From Mytilus californianus (Eukaryota; Mollusca; Bivalvia; Mytilida; Mytilidae), in NCBI RefSeq assembly GCF_021869535.1, contig NW_026262712.1, positions 69,720,100 through 69,784,099 of the forward strand: 64,000 bases of DNA, written 5' to 3'. Under the pieces are notes generated by a model. The model did not search any database, had not been told where the DNA came from, and worked only from the letters and a program-made list of their open reading frames with translations. Shown here one piece after another: positions 23,288-35,544 of the stretch (the first letter of the stretch is position 1; every line of letters starts with the position of its first letter). The position numbers and the translations under genes are program-made.

Positions 23288-25255
23288 TAGCAGCTTAGGT
23301 ATTCAAATAGTTGGAATCATTGTTCTTTAGTAGTATGGTAATTAAGTAAACTCGTACCGAAAACAAATTGAAATTACATAGCTTACATTCATAAAATTGT
23401 AGGTTCAGTGAAAAAGAGAAGCAATTACCTTATTGTACACCAGTTCCTCGTAATGAAATATACCCGCAATTGTTTTTTGGATATTAGTAGGTATATTAAA
23501 CAATATTTCGAATCAAATTATAATTAAAACCACAATTATGTGATATTGAAAAACACAACAATAATATTCAGCTAAAAACGTAAGATATGATTTGTGTGCG
23601 TATTCCTGGAGTAAGTTTAATGGATCGCGACTATCGAATTCAAAAGTTTATAAAGCCAAAATATAACATATCAGATCATAGAAATCATGAGAGGCGTTAG
23701 CACAAAAATTAGTCCAAGGTCAACTTCATATGAAACGGCTGGAAAAGTTTATCATAAATTCGAATAATTTTTATACTCCCGCCGTACTGGAGGGGGAATT
23801 AAGTGTTACAATCGTCCGTCCCGTCGTCCCGTCCGTTCGTAGGTCGCGTACGTCTTCAAAATTGGTTTCCGTTCTTTAATTTAGATAAGCCTCAACCAAA
23901 TGTTGAAAAACCTGTACACAATGTTTATAATCACATTACATAGATCAAGTTCAAAATTGGGTGGCGTAAAATTTTGTGGTGAATTTTTCGTTTCCGTTTC
24001 TAACTTTAGTTTACATCAACCAAATGTTATGAAACTTATACACAATGCTTATTACCACAATACACAGATCAGATTGGAAATTGGGTGGCGTCACTTTTAC
24101 CGTTTATGAGTAATGCTCCTTTATAAACATAAAAATTTCTGAATATTTCGTTTCCGTTTTCTAACTTTAGTTTGACACAACCAAATGTTATGAAACTTAA
24201 CGCAATGCTTATTACCACAAAACACAGATCAAATTTGAAATTGGGTGGCGTCACTTTTATCGTTCTTGAGTTATGCTCCTTTATAAATTGAAAAATTTCT
24301 AAATCTGTCATTTCTGTTCTTCAGCTTTAGTTTGCCTCAAAAAAATGTTATAAAACTTATACACAATGCTTATAATCATAAAACGGTCTTAACTACGTGA
24401 ATCCTGCATCTGCATGTGGAAGTTGACAAAAGGCTACACAACATGTAGAAATATATGTCATTAACTTTAAAAGAAAATAAAATGTCAATAATTAGTACAT
24501 TGACACATACACATTTACAAGCCTTGGCATCTGTGGCCCATAGACACAATCTTCATTTATTTACGATGTTCTTGCTAAAGGACCAACCGGTGGCAGATAT
24601 TAGATCTTTGTGTAACCAATATGTGTTTCTGCTTAAAGCAATATCAAGATTTATTGCGTTTACAAATTAAAATTGAATATATGTTCATTAAATTACATGT
24701 GAAGTTATGACGGACAGGACTGTGTAGAGAATAAAATGTATGTATATATTATGTCATTCAAAATAAAGCGATTTATATAGCTTATAGGCTGTTTAACAGA
24801 GGAATATGTTTCTGATAAGGCAAGACAATGGGACATTGTGACAACAAACAGTGTGATTGGTACGTTAAATGATGTTTCGTTCGGTTTTCCTTAAAAGAGA
24901 GACAAAAGATACCAATTGTTAAGTATATTTCATGTCAATTGTACACCTCTATTAGAGTTACTGTCATCGACAATTCGTGTTTGCTGTACCGTTTTAAACG
25001 AGATGCGTGAACTCCAACGTTAATGGCTGGGGTAATGTTACTTCTAAAAAGATAGGAAAAAACTCATCAAATATACTAATCTGAAATTTTTTTAAAGTAA
25101 GCAATATAAAAACTGAAATAATTTATTTTGTGTCAAAATTAGTTGATTAATCAATCTATTTCTAATTCAAGAAAAATAAATTTGTACTTTATTCACTTAC
25201 CGGTCTCCGTTGTATTCTAAATTTTATGTTCATAGGCATATTAAAAAGTCCTACA
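23288..25255 (+). repeat. Segmental duplication, copy 1
   Basis: Co-linear with 34229-36510. Shared words in the same order: 'cagcttaggtattcaa', 'gaaattacatagcttac', 'gaaaaagagaagcaat', 'aatattcag', 'aacgtaagatatgatttgtg', 'atatgttcatta', 'aggactgtgtag', 'cagtgtgattgg', 'tagagtta', 'gaactccaa' and 'ttcataggcatat'. In this copy a P2 hairpin-end repeat (23774-24400) splits the unit; in copy 2 SINE-derived sequence does. Confidence 0.75.
23774..24400 (-). mobile_element. Non-autonomous hairpin-end element, type P2
   Basis: Inverted copy of the family at 55675-56295. It begins (its 3' side) with a degraded hairpin (CCCGCCGTACTGGAGGGG) and the 'gtccgtcccgtcgtcccgt' remnant of the terminal block, followed by core monomers; the word 'cttattaccacaa' recurs at 24048 and 24208, and a diverged form at 24369, a period of about 160 bases. 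No coding capacity. Confidence 0.65.
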
Positions 25256-25740
25256 TCAGAAAATGCCTGTACCAAGTCAGAAACATGACAGTTGTTATCA
25301 ATTCGTTTGAAGTGTTTGAGCTTTTGATTTTGCCATTTGTTTAGAGACATTCCGTTTTGAATTATCCTCGGAGTTCGGTATTTTTGTTATTTTACTTTTT
25401 TTTTATCAATGTAATAAAAAGAATAACTAATTTAAGAATTAAAATGTCGAAATATATTCAACTCGTGACCAAACAATACAGATGATTAACTCATGCGCTA
25501 CGCGCATTCGTGAACCAGTGTGTTGTTCGGTCACTCTTTGAATATTTTTCTATATTTGAATTCCTGGATTAATTATTCTATCGTCATCAAATATGAATAA
25601 AGGTTATAACACCTATATACTGTTAATGATCATTTACTTTAACGCCTTATTAGTTAAAACGATAGATATGTCTTTAAGCCCTCTAGCTGTCGCTAACTTA
25701 TAAAGGTAACTCTTCGTGTGCTAGAAAATACGACAGTTGG
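25256..25740. other. Short intergenic stretch
   Basis: 25340-25402 holds the short dispersed repeat with 'gttcggtatttttgttattt'. Nothing else supported. Confidence 0.4.
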
Positions 25741-25828
25741 ACGTCGGTGACGTTACATGCCTAAATATGACGTCATTCGATACCCATTTAAGAAAAATAT
25801 TACACTGTATAATCCTCTATATAAAAAT
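25741..25828 (+). promoter_or_regulatory. Candidate core promoter with CRE-like sites and TATA box
   Basis: GACGTC at 25741, TGACGTT near 25749, a perfect TGACGTCA near 25770, and TATATAAAAAT at 25818-25828, about 45-70 bases before the ATGs at 25870 and 25896. The combination is suggestive, but each motif can arise by chance in AT-rich DNA. Confidence 0.3.
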
Positions 25829-25895
25829 AAAGAGATGTGATTGCCAGTTTATTTGAAAGAGAAACAGCGATGAACAGGTGTTTGCATAGAAAAGT

Positions 25896-26081
25896 ATGGA
25901 CATATATGCCCTTTACGAAGCAAGAGGATTAAAGACTAATAAGTTACCAAATACCTGTAATATAAGAATGTGTGCAAACATAATTAAATATGATTTGCAT
26001 ATTGACAGTTCTCTTGCAAAACCTTACTTAGCAAATATTCGACAAAAAATTGAAAAGTTAGGTCTGTTTTTAAGAAGTTGA
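25896..26081 (+). CDS. Hypothetical 61-residue ORF downstream of a TATA box
   Basis: ATG 25896 to TGA 26079-26081; no recognised domain. The product begins MDIYALYEARGLKTN, contains three Cys, and ends KLGLFLRS. An upstream ATG at 25870 would give a 20-codon ORF in another frame. No splice site or codon bias strengthens it; it is listed only because of the promoter-like context. Confidence 0.2.
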   Translation: MDIYALYEARGLKTNKLPNTCNIRMCANIIKYDLHIDSSLAKPYLANIRQKIEKLGLFLRS

Positions 26082-26759
26082 CTTCATAGTCAAATTGCTT
26101 TTATTATTTTGATACAAAACAAAACTGAGTCAAGCTTCTGTAACGCTCTGTTATAGCAATAAAAGATGGTCCAAAACATTAAGACACAATTTTGATTTTA
26201 GAGTTTTCAATCTAGAAAAGATGAAATAATAATTAATTGAGTAGTATGATTGTATAATGATACATGATAACGATAAGGAGAAAAGATGAAATAATAATTA
26301 ATTGAGTAGTATGATTGTATAATGATACATGATAACGATAAGGACATTTTGCATTTATATCTTTGATATGTGACCTGCATAAGTCAACCGGAGGTAACCT
26401 AGAACGAACTTGAAGTAACCATTTTCTAATCCTAAGGTAGCCTTCCACATTTAGGTGTATGGTTTTGCATTATGGCCCCGGTGAACTATTCCAATATGCA
26501 AATATGAAGGTTATTGCGCTATAAAATGCATTTCAAAATAATGAAATTTAAAGTAGCTTTCACAGCGGGTTTAAATGAACATCTTGATTGTGTTATGGAT
26601 GTTTTATAACCGATTTTTTCCCATTAACTTTGTGATGCAATTTCACAATAAATGAAAAGAAAAGTACTAAATTCGTATTTGATCATTAGATAGATGTCAA
26701 TAGTTTCAAATAAAAAATCACTCAAGGGGATTGATATTCTACTTTGAACTAAATTTTAG
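26082..26759. other. Intergenic sequence with a perfect 65-bp tandem duplication
   Basis: 26215-26279 and 26280-26344 are the same 65 bases, starting GAAAAGATGAAATAATAATT. No mismatch seen, so the event is recent or an assembly artefact. No gene. Confidence 0.7.
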
Positions 26760-27832
26760 CTCATCTGACATAAAGGGCCAAGGGAGCTATTATCATGACA
26801 GGCAAAAATCATGACGATGTGTCTATGTACACCAAAACTGTCAAGATTACTCCTCTTAATAGTTATTGCTCTTACTAGTATATGACGATTTTTTTTACCC
26901 TCGATTTTAAAAAATTTTGACTATTATTTTGAAAACTATTATAGATAAAAGGAAACTGCGCGAATAGATCAGCAACACAACAAATAAGTCAACATAGCAG
27001 TTTTTTTTTTTCATTTTTTAAAAACTATTTTAATAAGGCAAGATCTACAAATAAGTCAACATGGCCGAAATTGTCTGTTGACTCCTTATAAAACTGTTTG
27101 CCTTTAAATGACTTTTTTTTACATTTTACTGTATTTTTTGCCATAAATGTAGTTTATTTAGACAATAATCTGTTAACAGCAAAAACTTTCAACAAGACAA
27201 GATCCACAAATTTGTCTAGATGAAAGAAATTATCGGTTGCCATCTCTAGGAGTTATTGCCATTTGATAAGGGACTTCCCGTTTTGAATTTTCCTTGGAGT
27301 TTGGTACTTTTTAATGATAATTTTGACCAGTTTAAGCATGTTTGGCCAAAACTAAATTAGAACATGATGAGCAAAACAATATTTACAAATAACTCAACAT
27401 TGATGAAACTATTAGTTGACTCCTAGTAGGATTAAACGCCGTTAAAAGTCGACTTCTTTAATTTTCTATGTTAAGCAAAAAAAGATAAAAAGAAACTGTA
27501 AGCAGCCAATATGTTCAGCAAAACAGGATCTACAAATAGGTCACAATGCTGAAATTGTAAATCAACTTCTTAAAAAAGTTATGCCATTGAATGGCGAGTT
27601 TAACCGTTTTTTTATTTTTTAGACATCAACTACAAATGTAAAGTATTCTATGGCGAATAAATTCAGAATGTTGTCATGGATACACAAAAAGAGAAATTAT
27701 TTTTCAAGTTTTTAACTATCTAAAATTATGATGTGGAAGATATTGATTACATACAAATGCCCATGTATGACACAAATAGATAGCTTTATTCATTGGCAGC
27801 AAGATAAAGAAAATAGTTAAACTTTGTGTGGG
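26760..27832 (-). mobile_element. Tandem-core repeat, type P4, minus orientation
   Basis: Complement of the 39290-40240 family: units with 'caagatctacaaataagtca' alternate with 'gactccttataaaa' type words. 27256-27308 also contains the short 'gccatttgataagggact' repeat. The LINE at 27841 inserted at its left-over end ('gggttaaatta'). Confidence 0.55.
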
Positions 27833-27859
27833 TTAAATTAAATTTTTTTTTTTTTTTTT

Positions 27860-28415
27860 AATTTATCATATTTTATTGAAATCTGTACATTTGTTAGTGG
27901 AAAACATCAAGTACCGATACCTTATCCCGGCCTCGTTAACATTAGTAAATAACATATTTATACAGCTGTTAGTTTTTGTTAGTACTATACATACAATTTT
28001 CTGTACTTAAAAAAATTATGTACCATGTCAGTAATATCAATAAAGAAGCTTACCATTAAGATTATCAAATATATAATTATCTAATAGAACAAATGCACAG
28101 GTTATGAAAAATATATAATTTGTGTTGTTTTAGTAGTAAAATATAAAGATATATAAGATATGTCTGTAGATTTTTTAATTCAAATAGTGAAAAAAAAACA
28201 AAAAACAAAAAGCAAAAAACAAGAAAAATAAAAAAATAATTGAAAGATAGATAATCAGATGAATTTCAAAGAAATTACAAGTTGTTTTGTTTGTTTTGGT
28301 TATTTATTTGCACAGATGAATCATGTAGTTTTTTCTCATATAAGAGACAATATATCATATGAAAATTCTATGTCTATTAATTTATGTACACATATACAAT
28401 GTAAAAAATAACTGA
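27860..28415 (-). other. 3' UTR of the LINE
   Basis: AT-rich non-coding sequence between the ORF2 remnants and the poly(A) tail, with an A-rich tract at 28190-28240 on the plus strand. Confidence 0.5.
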
Positions 28416-31400
28416 TCATTCACTGAAAAGGATGGCAAAAGCATTCCAACTCTGGTTATAAATATCTACTCTTTTATTTTTAACAGCAATTAATTTTTCA
28501 GTGCTGTATAAATATTTTATTTTACTTTGCACTGCCTGCAATGTTAAAGCTTTCTTAAAATACTTGCAGTTGAAAATATATTGTTTTATTTGCAAATAAA
28601 TCAAATTTGCAGCATTCCCCCTAAATGATTTTGTAATATCCCCAAACAGAAAATGTTTTATGGTAAATGGAACACTTATACCATTAGACAAAAAACCATG
28701 AGTCAATTTCATCAATGAATGTTTGAACAATTTCACAATTCCAAAATAAATGTACAATAGTTTCTACTTCTTCTTGGCAAAATGTACAATTTGGATTGTC
28801 AGTGACATTAATTTTATTCAAAAATTTATTTGTACCTAGAATATGCTGATTTATTTTATATTGTAACCACTGCAGTTTGGTATTTTTTGTGACTACAAAA
28901 GGTAATTTGAAAATTAATCTCCATTCATTTTCATCTACATTTAAAATTTGGACCCGTTGAAACTATATTATTTCTAATTAATAGTGAATACATGTCTTTA
29001 GTTCACCTTGAGCTTTTAAAAAAAATCTTGGCAAATGAAGGAATAAATAGAGTGACTAGTTTATAATTATCAAAAACATGCCCTTTCTTGCATTCTTTAC
29101 AGCAGAAATTATGCTGTTGTATTTCATAACATTTCTGTCAATCTTAAATGTTTCTTCTAACTGTTCCAAACTGAGAATTTTTCCAGCATCTGATACAATG
29201 TCATTAATGAAAAATATACCTTTATTAAACCAGTTTTTATAAAATACAGGTTTATTTTCTATTTTTATACAATTATTCATCCACAGTGGGCTTAACAAAA
29301 AATATTCCCACGTATTGTTTTCATCATTATCAATGATAATGTCCCATGCATGGAATACATCATGTCAAAATTTATTTTTCATATTTACTTTAATGTTTGA
29401 CAGATAACCATTTCCGAATTTAATTAATTTTTCTTGATTTATTATGGAAAATAAAACATTTTTCCATTTATTGTCAGATTGGAAAAGTTTTCTAACCCAT
29501 GTAGATTTGAGGGCTGTGATAAAGGAGCTAAGGTTGATCATTTTCAATCCACCTTTACTGTAATCTTTTTTTGCAACAGCTCTTTCTTGACTCTATGAAC
29601 AGGTGAATTCCAAATAAATTTAAAAAATAAGCTCATTGATCTTTTTCACAAGTTCTTGATTTGGATTTGGCAATGTAATTATAAGGTGATTACGGACAGA
29701 TAAAATCAGAGTTTTCACAACTGTTATTTTACCTATTACTGTAAGATTTCTTTTTGACCATATCTTAATTAGATTTTTTATCTGCAAAATCCTCTCATTA
29801 TAACTAATGTTAATAATTTTATCAAGATCAACATCAAAATTAATACCCAATAACTTAAAAGATGTTGTACCCCAGGATAAATTTCTGTTTGGACAAAGTT
29901 TATCACTACAATATTTTTTACTCCCAATCCAAACTACCTGTGTTTTAGAAAAGTTTATATTTAGCCCTGAAAGTTTTGCATACCAACCTAATTCATTTAA
30001 AGTTTCATTTGAGGACTGTTCACTTCCATCTAAAATAAGTGAAGTATCATCTGCAAACTGTGATAACTTATGTTCTATCCTAGTCACAGTTATACCAGTA
30101 ATATTTCTATTCCCCCGTATTCGAATTGCCAAAATTTCTGCATAAATAATAAAAAGGTAGGGTGATAAGGGATCCCCTTGTCTACAGCCACGTCCTATTT
30201 GAAAAAAGTCTGAAAGATTTCCCCCCTGAATGACTGCAGATGAGATATTACTATAAAATACTTTAACCCAGTTAATAATAGATTCACCAAAATTGAAAAA
30301 TTGCAAAACTGACACCAGAAAGTCCGAAGATAGAGAATCAAATGCTTTTTCAAAATCAATTAAAAGCAATAAACCTGGAATGTTATGTTCTTCTGTATAC
30401 TGTAAAAGATCATAAATCAATCTTATGTTATCCCCAATAAAACATCCACTGATAAAGCCAGTTTGATCTAAATCAATCAGTTTGTCTAAAACTTTTTTAA
30501 GTCTACTAGCAATAACCCCTGAACCTATTTTGTATACAGTATTCAGCAAGGAGATAGGTCTCCAATTTTAGAGCAAATGTCTTGGTTTATTGTCTTTTGG
30601 TAAGCATGTAATGATTCCCTGCCTTTGAGTCACTGATAAGTGTCCTAAATTTGACCCATAATTTAAAGATTTAACAACAAAAGATTTCAAATCTTTCCAG
30701 AAAAACTTAAAAAATTCTGTTGAAAAACCATCTGACCCTGGTGCTTTATTATTATTCATTTTATGTAAGGTAATGCTGGCTTCATTTATAGCTATCTCCC
30801 CTTCTAAATTTAACTGTTCATCCACTGATAATTTATTAAAATTTAAATCTTTCAAATCTCTTTCTAAATCACTCAGTTTACACCCATTGCCATATTTGTC
30901 TCTAGTTTTGTATAAATTTTCATAAAAGTCTTTGTCTCTTTTAAAATATCAAATTGGTTTGTAATAATTTTACCATCATCCTTTTCTACTTTGGGAATTA
31001 TTTTGCTTGTAAAATTTTTGGATTCAAGACCACAAAAATACTTTGTAGGTTTTTCACCTTCTTCAATCCACTGAACTCTAGAGCGTATAAATTTACCCCT
31101 AATCTTTTATTTTCTTCTAGTGTAGATTCTAATACTTCAATATCACATAATAAATCTTTTTCTTTTTTATCCCTTTTTTTTTCTTATAGCTTGAATAAGA
31201 GATGGTTTTACCTCTAATTTCTAACAACAAAGTTTCAAGAAACAACTGACTATCTACAGTAAAATGGAGATCATCATTACAAATCTCATGTATATTTTCG
31301 AAATTATAAACCAATGCACCATACTGTTTTTTAACATCTAAAATCTTATCTTTAACAATATTTATGTATTCAATATCATAAAGTAATGAATTATTGAATT

Positions 31401-31966
31401 TCCATAGACCTTTGCCTCGAACAAAAGGATTAAATTCAAATTCTAAAACTACCATGGAATGATCTGAACGATAACTAAGTTCGATTTTACAATTTCTTAA
31501 ATTTGTCAACATACAGTCTGGAATAAGAAAAAAATCAAGACGTGCTTGTTTGAATGGTGATTTTTTCATTTCCAAAATCTTCAATAACATTCATAATCTG
31601 ATCATAAAAACCAGGACTATCCATATTAGGTCCATATAATGACAAAAGTGTAAGTTTCTGTTTATCTATTATAACATCTAATGCTAAGTAATTGCCATTC
31701 AAGTCTTTTTTCTCTTTTAGCACTTTAAATTCAAAATTATTATTAAACATGATTGATACGCCTCTTGAATTAGAGGAAAAAGAAGAGAAAAAACATTCAA
31801 AATCCCACATGGATCTGATAGCATTCTCAATTTTAGTAGTAAAATGCGTATCTTGTAAGCAGTAAATATTATAATTTTTTGTTTTCAGTAAATTAAACAC
31901 ATCTTTTCTTTTTGCACTATCCCGCAAACCCTGGCAATTTACTGTTAAAAGTTTCAGAGACCCCAT
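28416..31966 (-). pseudogene. LINE ORF2: endonuclease - reverse transcriptase - Cys/His tail
   Basis: ATG 31966 starts an APE-type endonuclease (LKLLTVNCQGLRDSAKR, YCLQDTHFT, SLYGPNMDSPG). Near 31560 the frame shifts, and the middle of the domain, including the usual GDFN catalytic loop, is missing; it resumes at KQARLDFFLIPDCML and SYRSDHSMV. RT follows after broken linker frames: NNKAPGSDGFSTEFFKFFW (30760), then a long open block 30549-29620 with DQTGFISGCFIGDNIR, LLLIDFEKAFDS (catalytic Asp), GRGCRQGDPLSPYLF and QFADDTSLIL (catalytic DD). The C-terminal part (29547-28416) is in several frames and includes CTFCQEEVETIVHLFWNC, a C-x2-C-x-H-x-C zinc motif typical of L1-like ORF2 tails. About 5-8 lesions. 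Confidence 0.85.
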
Positions 31967-32504
31967 AATGAGGTAAATACATTTACACTATACATGTACA
32001 TACATGTACCAATATTCACAAAATATTGATAACACAAATTCATCAGGCAAACAAACAAATGTTTTTTTAAAACTGTTGTCTCTAAATAAATATTGAAATA
32101 CTGAATAAAAACATAGATACAAAATTAAGATAACTCGCATCATTTTATACTTGAAGTAAAGTACAATTTTTGCAAATTCTAGAGTTCTTATTTCCTTTTT
32201 TTTTTTAGATTTATACATATATAAAATATTCAATTGTTTTGTTACAAAATAGAGCCTTCCTCATGAAATTGTTTTAAATATATTTGATTAAAAATAAATT
32301 TGGTTTTTTTTTCAAATTTTTCTCAAATTTACATCTAATAATTGTCAGAAATATTTTTTTCCACAAAAGTTAATGCCCAGACCTAAATTGTCTGAGTCGA
32401 AAGTTGATGTCATCATACATTCCAAACTTTATCTGTGCACCACTTTCTGTTCTACCATACACACCACAATTAAAATACCAAACCTGTTCAAAATGATTGC
32501 TCTT

Positions 32505-33345
32505 CTACAGCCGATGAATAAGCTCCATATTTCTTTGTGTGACATCATCAACGAATTTCACCTTCCCATTCAACTGTTTCCTAACCCGCTTAACACTTCT
32601 CTTCACATCACTATGAAAGAAGCGAACAATAAGTGGACTTGGCTCGTGTACAGCTGGTAACCTGTGTATTGCCACAACATCCCTTTCTTCTAAAGTAACA
32701 TCTAAATCTCTTTTTACCATTTCAATGAAATCCTTGCGAAGGTTTTGTCTGTCTCTCCTTGGAAAGTTAAACACCTAGATATTGTTTTTTCTGGAATAAT
32801 GTTCGTTGTAATTGCTGCTCAAATTGGCTATTTTGGCAACTTTTGCTGTTTCTGCTAGGTCAATCTTAATAGGAGACATATGAGAGGACACTGCATCAAG
32901 TCTCTTTTTCAGGTGCTCATTTTCAATAGATAGTGCCTCTGTTTTCTCTTCCATCTCTTTTTCAATTTTTGAAATTTTATCGTTCATTTTTTTTTCCAGT
33001 GATGACTCAAAATTACTGAACAATTTTCACAATTCCAGTAACAAGATTTTCTAAGTCTGAAGTCTTGACAAGGTCTTTTGTAATGTCAATCAAATCATCT
33101 TTTGTGGTTACATCCCTCAAGCTAAATTTTATTTCATCAAGGTCTTTTTGAAAGTTTATAAGACCTGATAGATCAAGACTAGTGTTTGAGTCATTAGAAA
33201 CTTCAGAGTGAGTTCTTTTAGCCTTAGGTTCTTTATCATCTTTGTTGTCCTTTTTAGCTGCAAATAATGTCTGAACACTCCTTACTGTTCTACTATGTGT
33301 AGGTTTAGTGGAAGTTTTGTTTAAAGTATTACTGCCTCCAGGCAT
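32505..33345 (-). pseudogene. LINE ORF1: coiled coil and RRM-type RNA-binding protein
   Basis: ATG 33345 (MPGGSNTLNKTSTKPTH; the frame is open a little further upstream only through a TTG). A basic N-terminus is followed by a Lys/Glu/Asp-rich helical region (KMNDKISKIEKEMEEKTEAL, heptad-like), then HYSRKNNI and VFNFPRRDRQNLRKDF, the start of an RRM as in L1 ORF1, and a C-terminal domain ending DDVTQRNMELIHRL. L1 ORF1 proteins form trimers by coiled coil and coat the element RNA. Frameshifts near 33015 and a stop at 32775 break it. Confidence 0.75.
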
Positions 33346-33606
33346 AATGACCAATAGGTGTGAGTATTAATCTATAGCTGAAATTCCTTTTCCTTATATA
33401 CAATATGTAATATTTCAATGTCTTTGAGGAAAAGTCATTAATTTCACAATTTTAACATATATAAATCCATCTTCAGATAAGTCATGCCAATATACATCAG
33501 AAAATCCAAAAAATATGTAAATCCACACTTGATTAACAAAGAATTTTGCAAACATTGCAGGAGCTGACTTTTATAGTGTTAACAGCTCGGCGACCATCTT
33601 AAATTA

Positions 33607-34228
33607 CATTTGCTTTCCATACTGTAGATTTCTACCTTATGCGCTTAAAAGAACCTGTAAACTGGATATGAAACCAGTTACCATTTTACAACGTATCCAT
33701 TCAAAAGTACCTACAAACCAGTATCAGTTTGATACATACTATCAGGTCGAATCGGGAATGACGTTTTTGCAAACATGTTTTTTAATTATCACTATAAAAA
33801 AGACAATTTTGTTTTACAATTTACAAATAGTGACAGTAGAAGTAGACACTGTTGAGGTCAAAAGTTGCTTTTATCTTCTTATTGTGTATTGAAATGTTCC
33901 TATTAATTTTAGTTTTATGAATCAGGCTTCTGACACATATATAGTAGAATACTTAGATCAGAAAGTTTTATAATACTAAAAGTAAATAGTTAAGGATCAT
34001 CAAGATATAATTTCCATTGCAATTGAATTAAACATCCTACACCAAATGCTTTATTCAATTTAACCTTTGAAATTTACAGCTGAAAATTTTATATTTAATT
34101 TTTGAGTTTATGCTCAATGTCGTTTAAAAACGTCTTTGGAGGTGAAACTGTCAAAAAGAGGCAGAAGATACCAAAGGGATATTCAACTCAAAATTCGAGG
34201 ACAAACGCCATCGAAAAAAAAACAAAAA
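33607..34228. other. Intergenic sequence beyond the LINE insertion site
   Basis: No gene; should be the continuation of the pre-insertion sequence left of 27833. Confidence 0.35.
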
Positions 34229-34782
34229 AGACTAAACAGCTTAGGTATTCAACTAGTTCGAATCAACGAAAAACTTGTTCTTTCGTAATATTAGTAATAT
34301 TAGTAAACACTCATACCGAGAACAAAGGGAAATTACATAGCTTACGTATTTGCATTGTAGGTCCACTGCAAACATTACGAATGATGAAAAAGAGAAGCAA
34401 TCATGCAATTTTACAGCAGTTTCGAATGTACAAATAATCTCGCCAAGTTCCGTGCAAGAAAAAAGGTATGTGAAACAATATTTGTATCAAATTATAAATT
34501 AAAACAAAAAGTGTGTGATATTGAAATGCAACAACAATAATATTCAGTAAAAAACGTAAGATATGATTTGTGTGCGTACAACACAAAAACCGTCCATTGT
34601 CAACTTTATATATAAAAAAAGCTGGAGCTTTGATCTCCATGTGAACATGATAGCATTTCTGGTGAAAGCATTATCAAGAATTATCGCGCTTACAATTTGA
34701 AATTGAACATATGTTCATTAGATTACACGTAAAGTTATGTCGGAGAGACAGGACTGTGTAGAAAATAAAATGTAGAAATATA

Positions 34783-34931
34783 CTTTTTCACTTTTTTGGT
34801 CTTTTGGAAAATGTTGTTTGTGCTGTATTTAGACCCCTCTATCATGAAATTTGTTTTGCATGCACACGTATAAAAATTGCGGTTTTTATCCAACGCAATC
34901 ATAGGTTTGAACGTTGTTTTCAATTTAGACT

Positions 34932-34976
<45 letters not shown>

Positions 34977-35155
34977 TATAAAAATTGCGGTTTTTATCCA
35001 ATGCAATCATAGGTTTGAACGTTGTTTTCGATTTAGACTTGTATATATATATATATAGTTTTTATACGTGTGCATGAAAAACGAATTTCGATGAGAGGGG
35101 TCTAAATACAGCACAAACAACATTTTCCAAAAGACCAAAAAAGTGAAAAAGTATA
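34783..35155. repeat. SINE-body copies in inverted arrangement with (TA)n
   Basis: 34787-34935 (+) carries the SINE body: 'ggaaaatgttgtttgtgctg', 'atttagacccctct', 'gcggtttttatccaacgcaa' and 'gaacgttgttttcaa', then (TA)n. A partial second copy lies at 34977-35041 (+), and an inverted one at 35056-35155. The outer ends (about 34783-34845 and 35090-35150) form a long stem. The tRNA-like head is absent here. Confidence 0.7.
34936..34974. repeat. (TA)n microsatellite
   Basis: About 19 uninterrupted TA units, at the tail of a SINE body. Shorter TA tracts at 35041-35056 and 36012-36050. Confidence 0.9.
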
Positions 35156-35544
35156 TTTTAACAAAACGCATTTGACTAACAGGTCGAACATCTGATGTTC
35201 TTAAACCCTGCTGACTGCCATTGACGATTGCCAAATAAATTGATCACAAGACGTAACAAAATGGATCTTTATATTAATTTAATACCAAACAGAAAACAAT
35301 AAACTTGCGGCTGAGATCGTAAACCACAATCATGAGGTGTTAAAATTTTTTTTACACCATATCCGGATTTCGACAATTAATGTCTCCTCAGTGGTGTTAG
35401 GAATCGAAATAGTATTTGGAAGGCCATATAATTTACCTCAATTTAGGATAGACTTTTGAATTTTAAAGAGTCGAAATAGGATGAACGGATTATATAAACC
35501 GGAGGGAAAATATATTACAAGCCCAGACGAAATAAGTATAAACA
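35156..35544. other. Sequence between SINE copies
   Basis: No gene found. Includes 'ttaaaattttttttacacca' and a poorly defined open segment entering the next SINE. Confidence 0.3.

Larger units (their letters stand above)
27841..33598 (-). mobile_element. L1/Tx1-like LINE, near full length
   Basis: A 5.76-kb minus-strand non-LTR retrotransposon: 5' end near 33598 (GATGGTCGCCGAGCTG), ORF1 (33345-32505), ORF2 (31966-28416), a ~0.55-kb 3' UTR and a poly(A) tail seen as a T-run at 27844-27859. The 8-base word TTAAATTA occurs at 27833-27840 and again at 33599-33606, a candidate target-site duplication. Such elements reverse-transcribe at a nick made by their own endonuclease. Frameshifts and an endonuclease deletion mean this copy cannot move by itself. 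Confidence 0.85.

Noticed and set aside
29807-30145. Plus-strand open frame of 112 codons
   Set aside because: Antisense of the LINE reverse transcriptase.
34804-35058. Open frame with a Tyr-Ile run
   Set aside because: Translation of a (TA)n microsatellite inside SINE-derived sequence.
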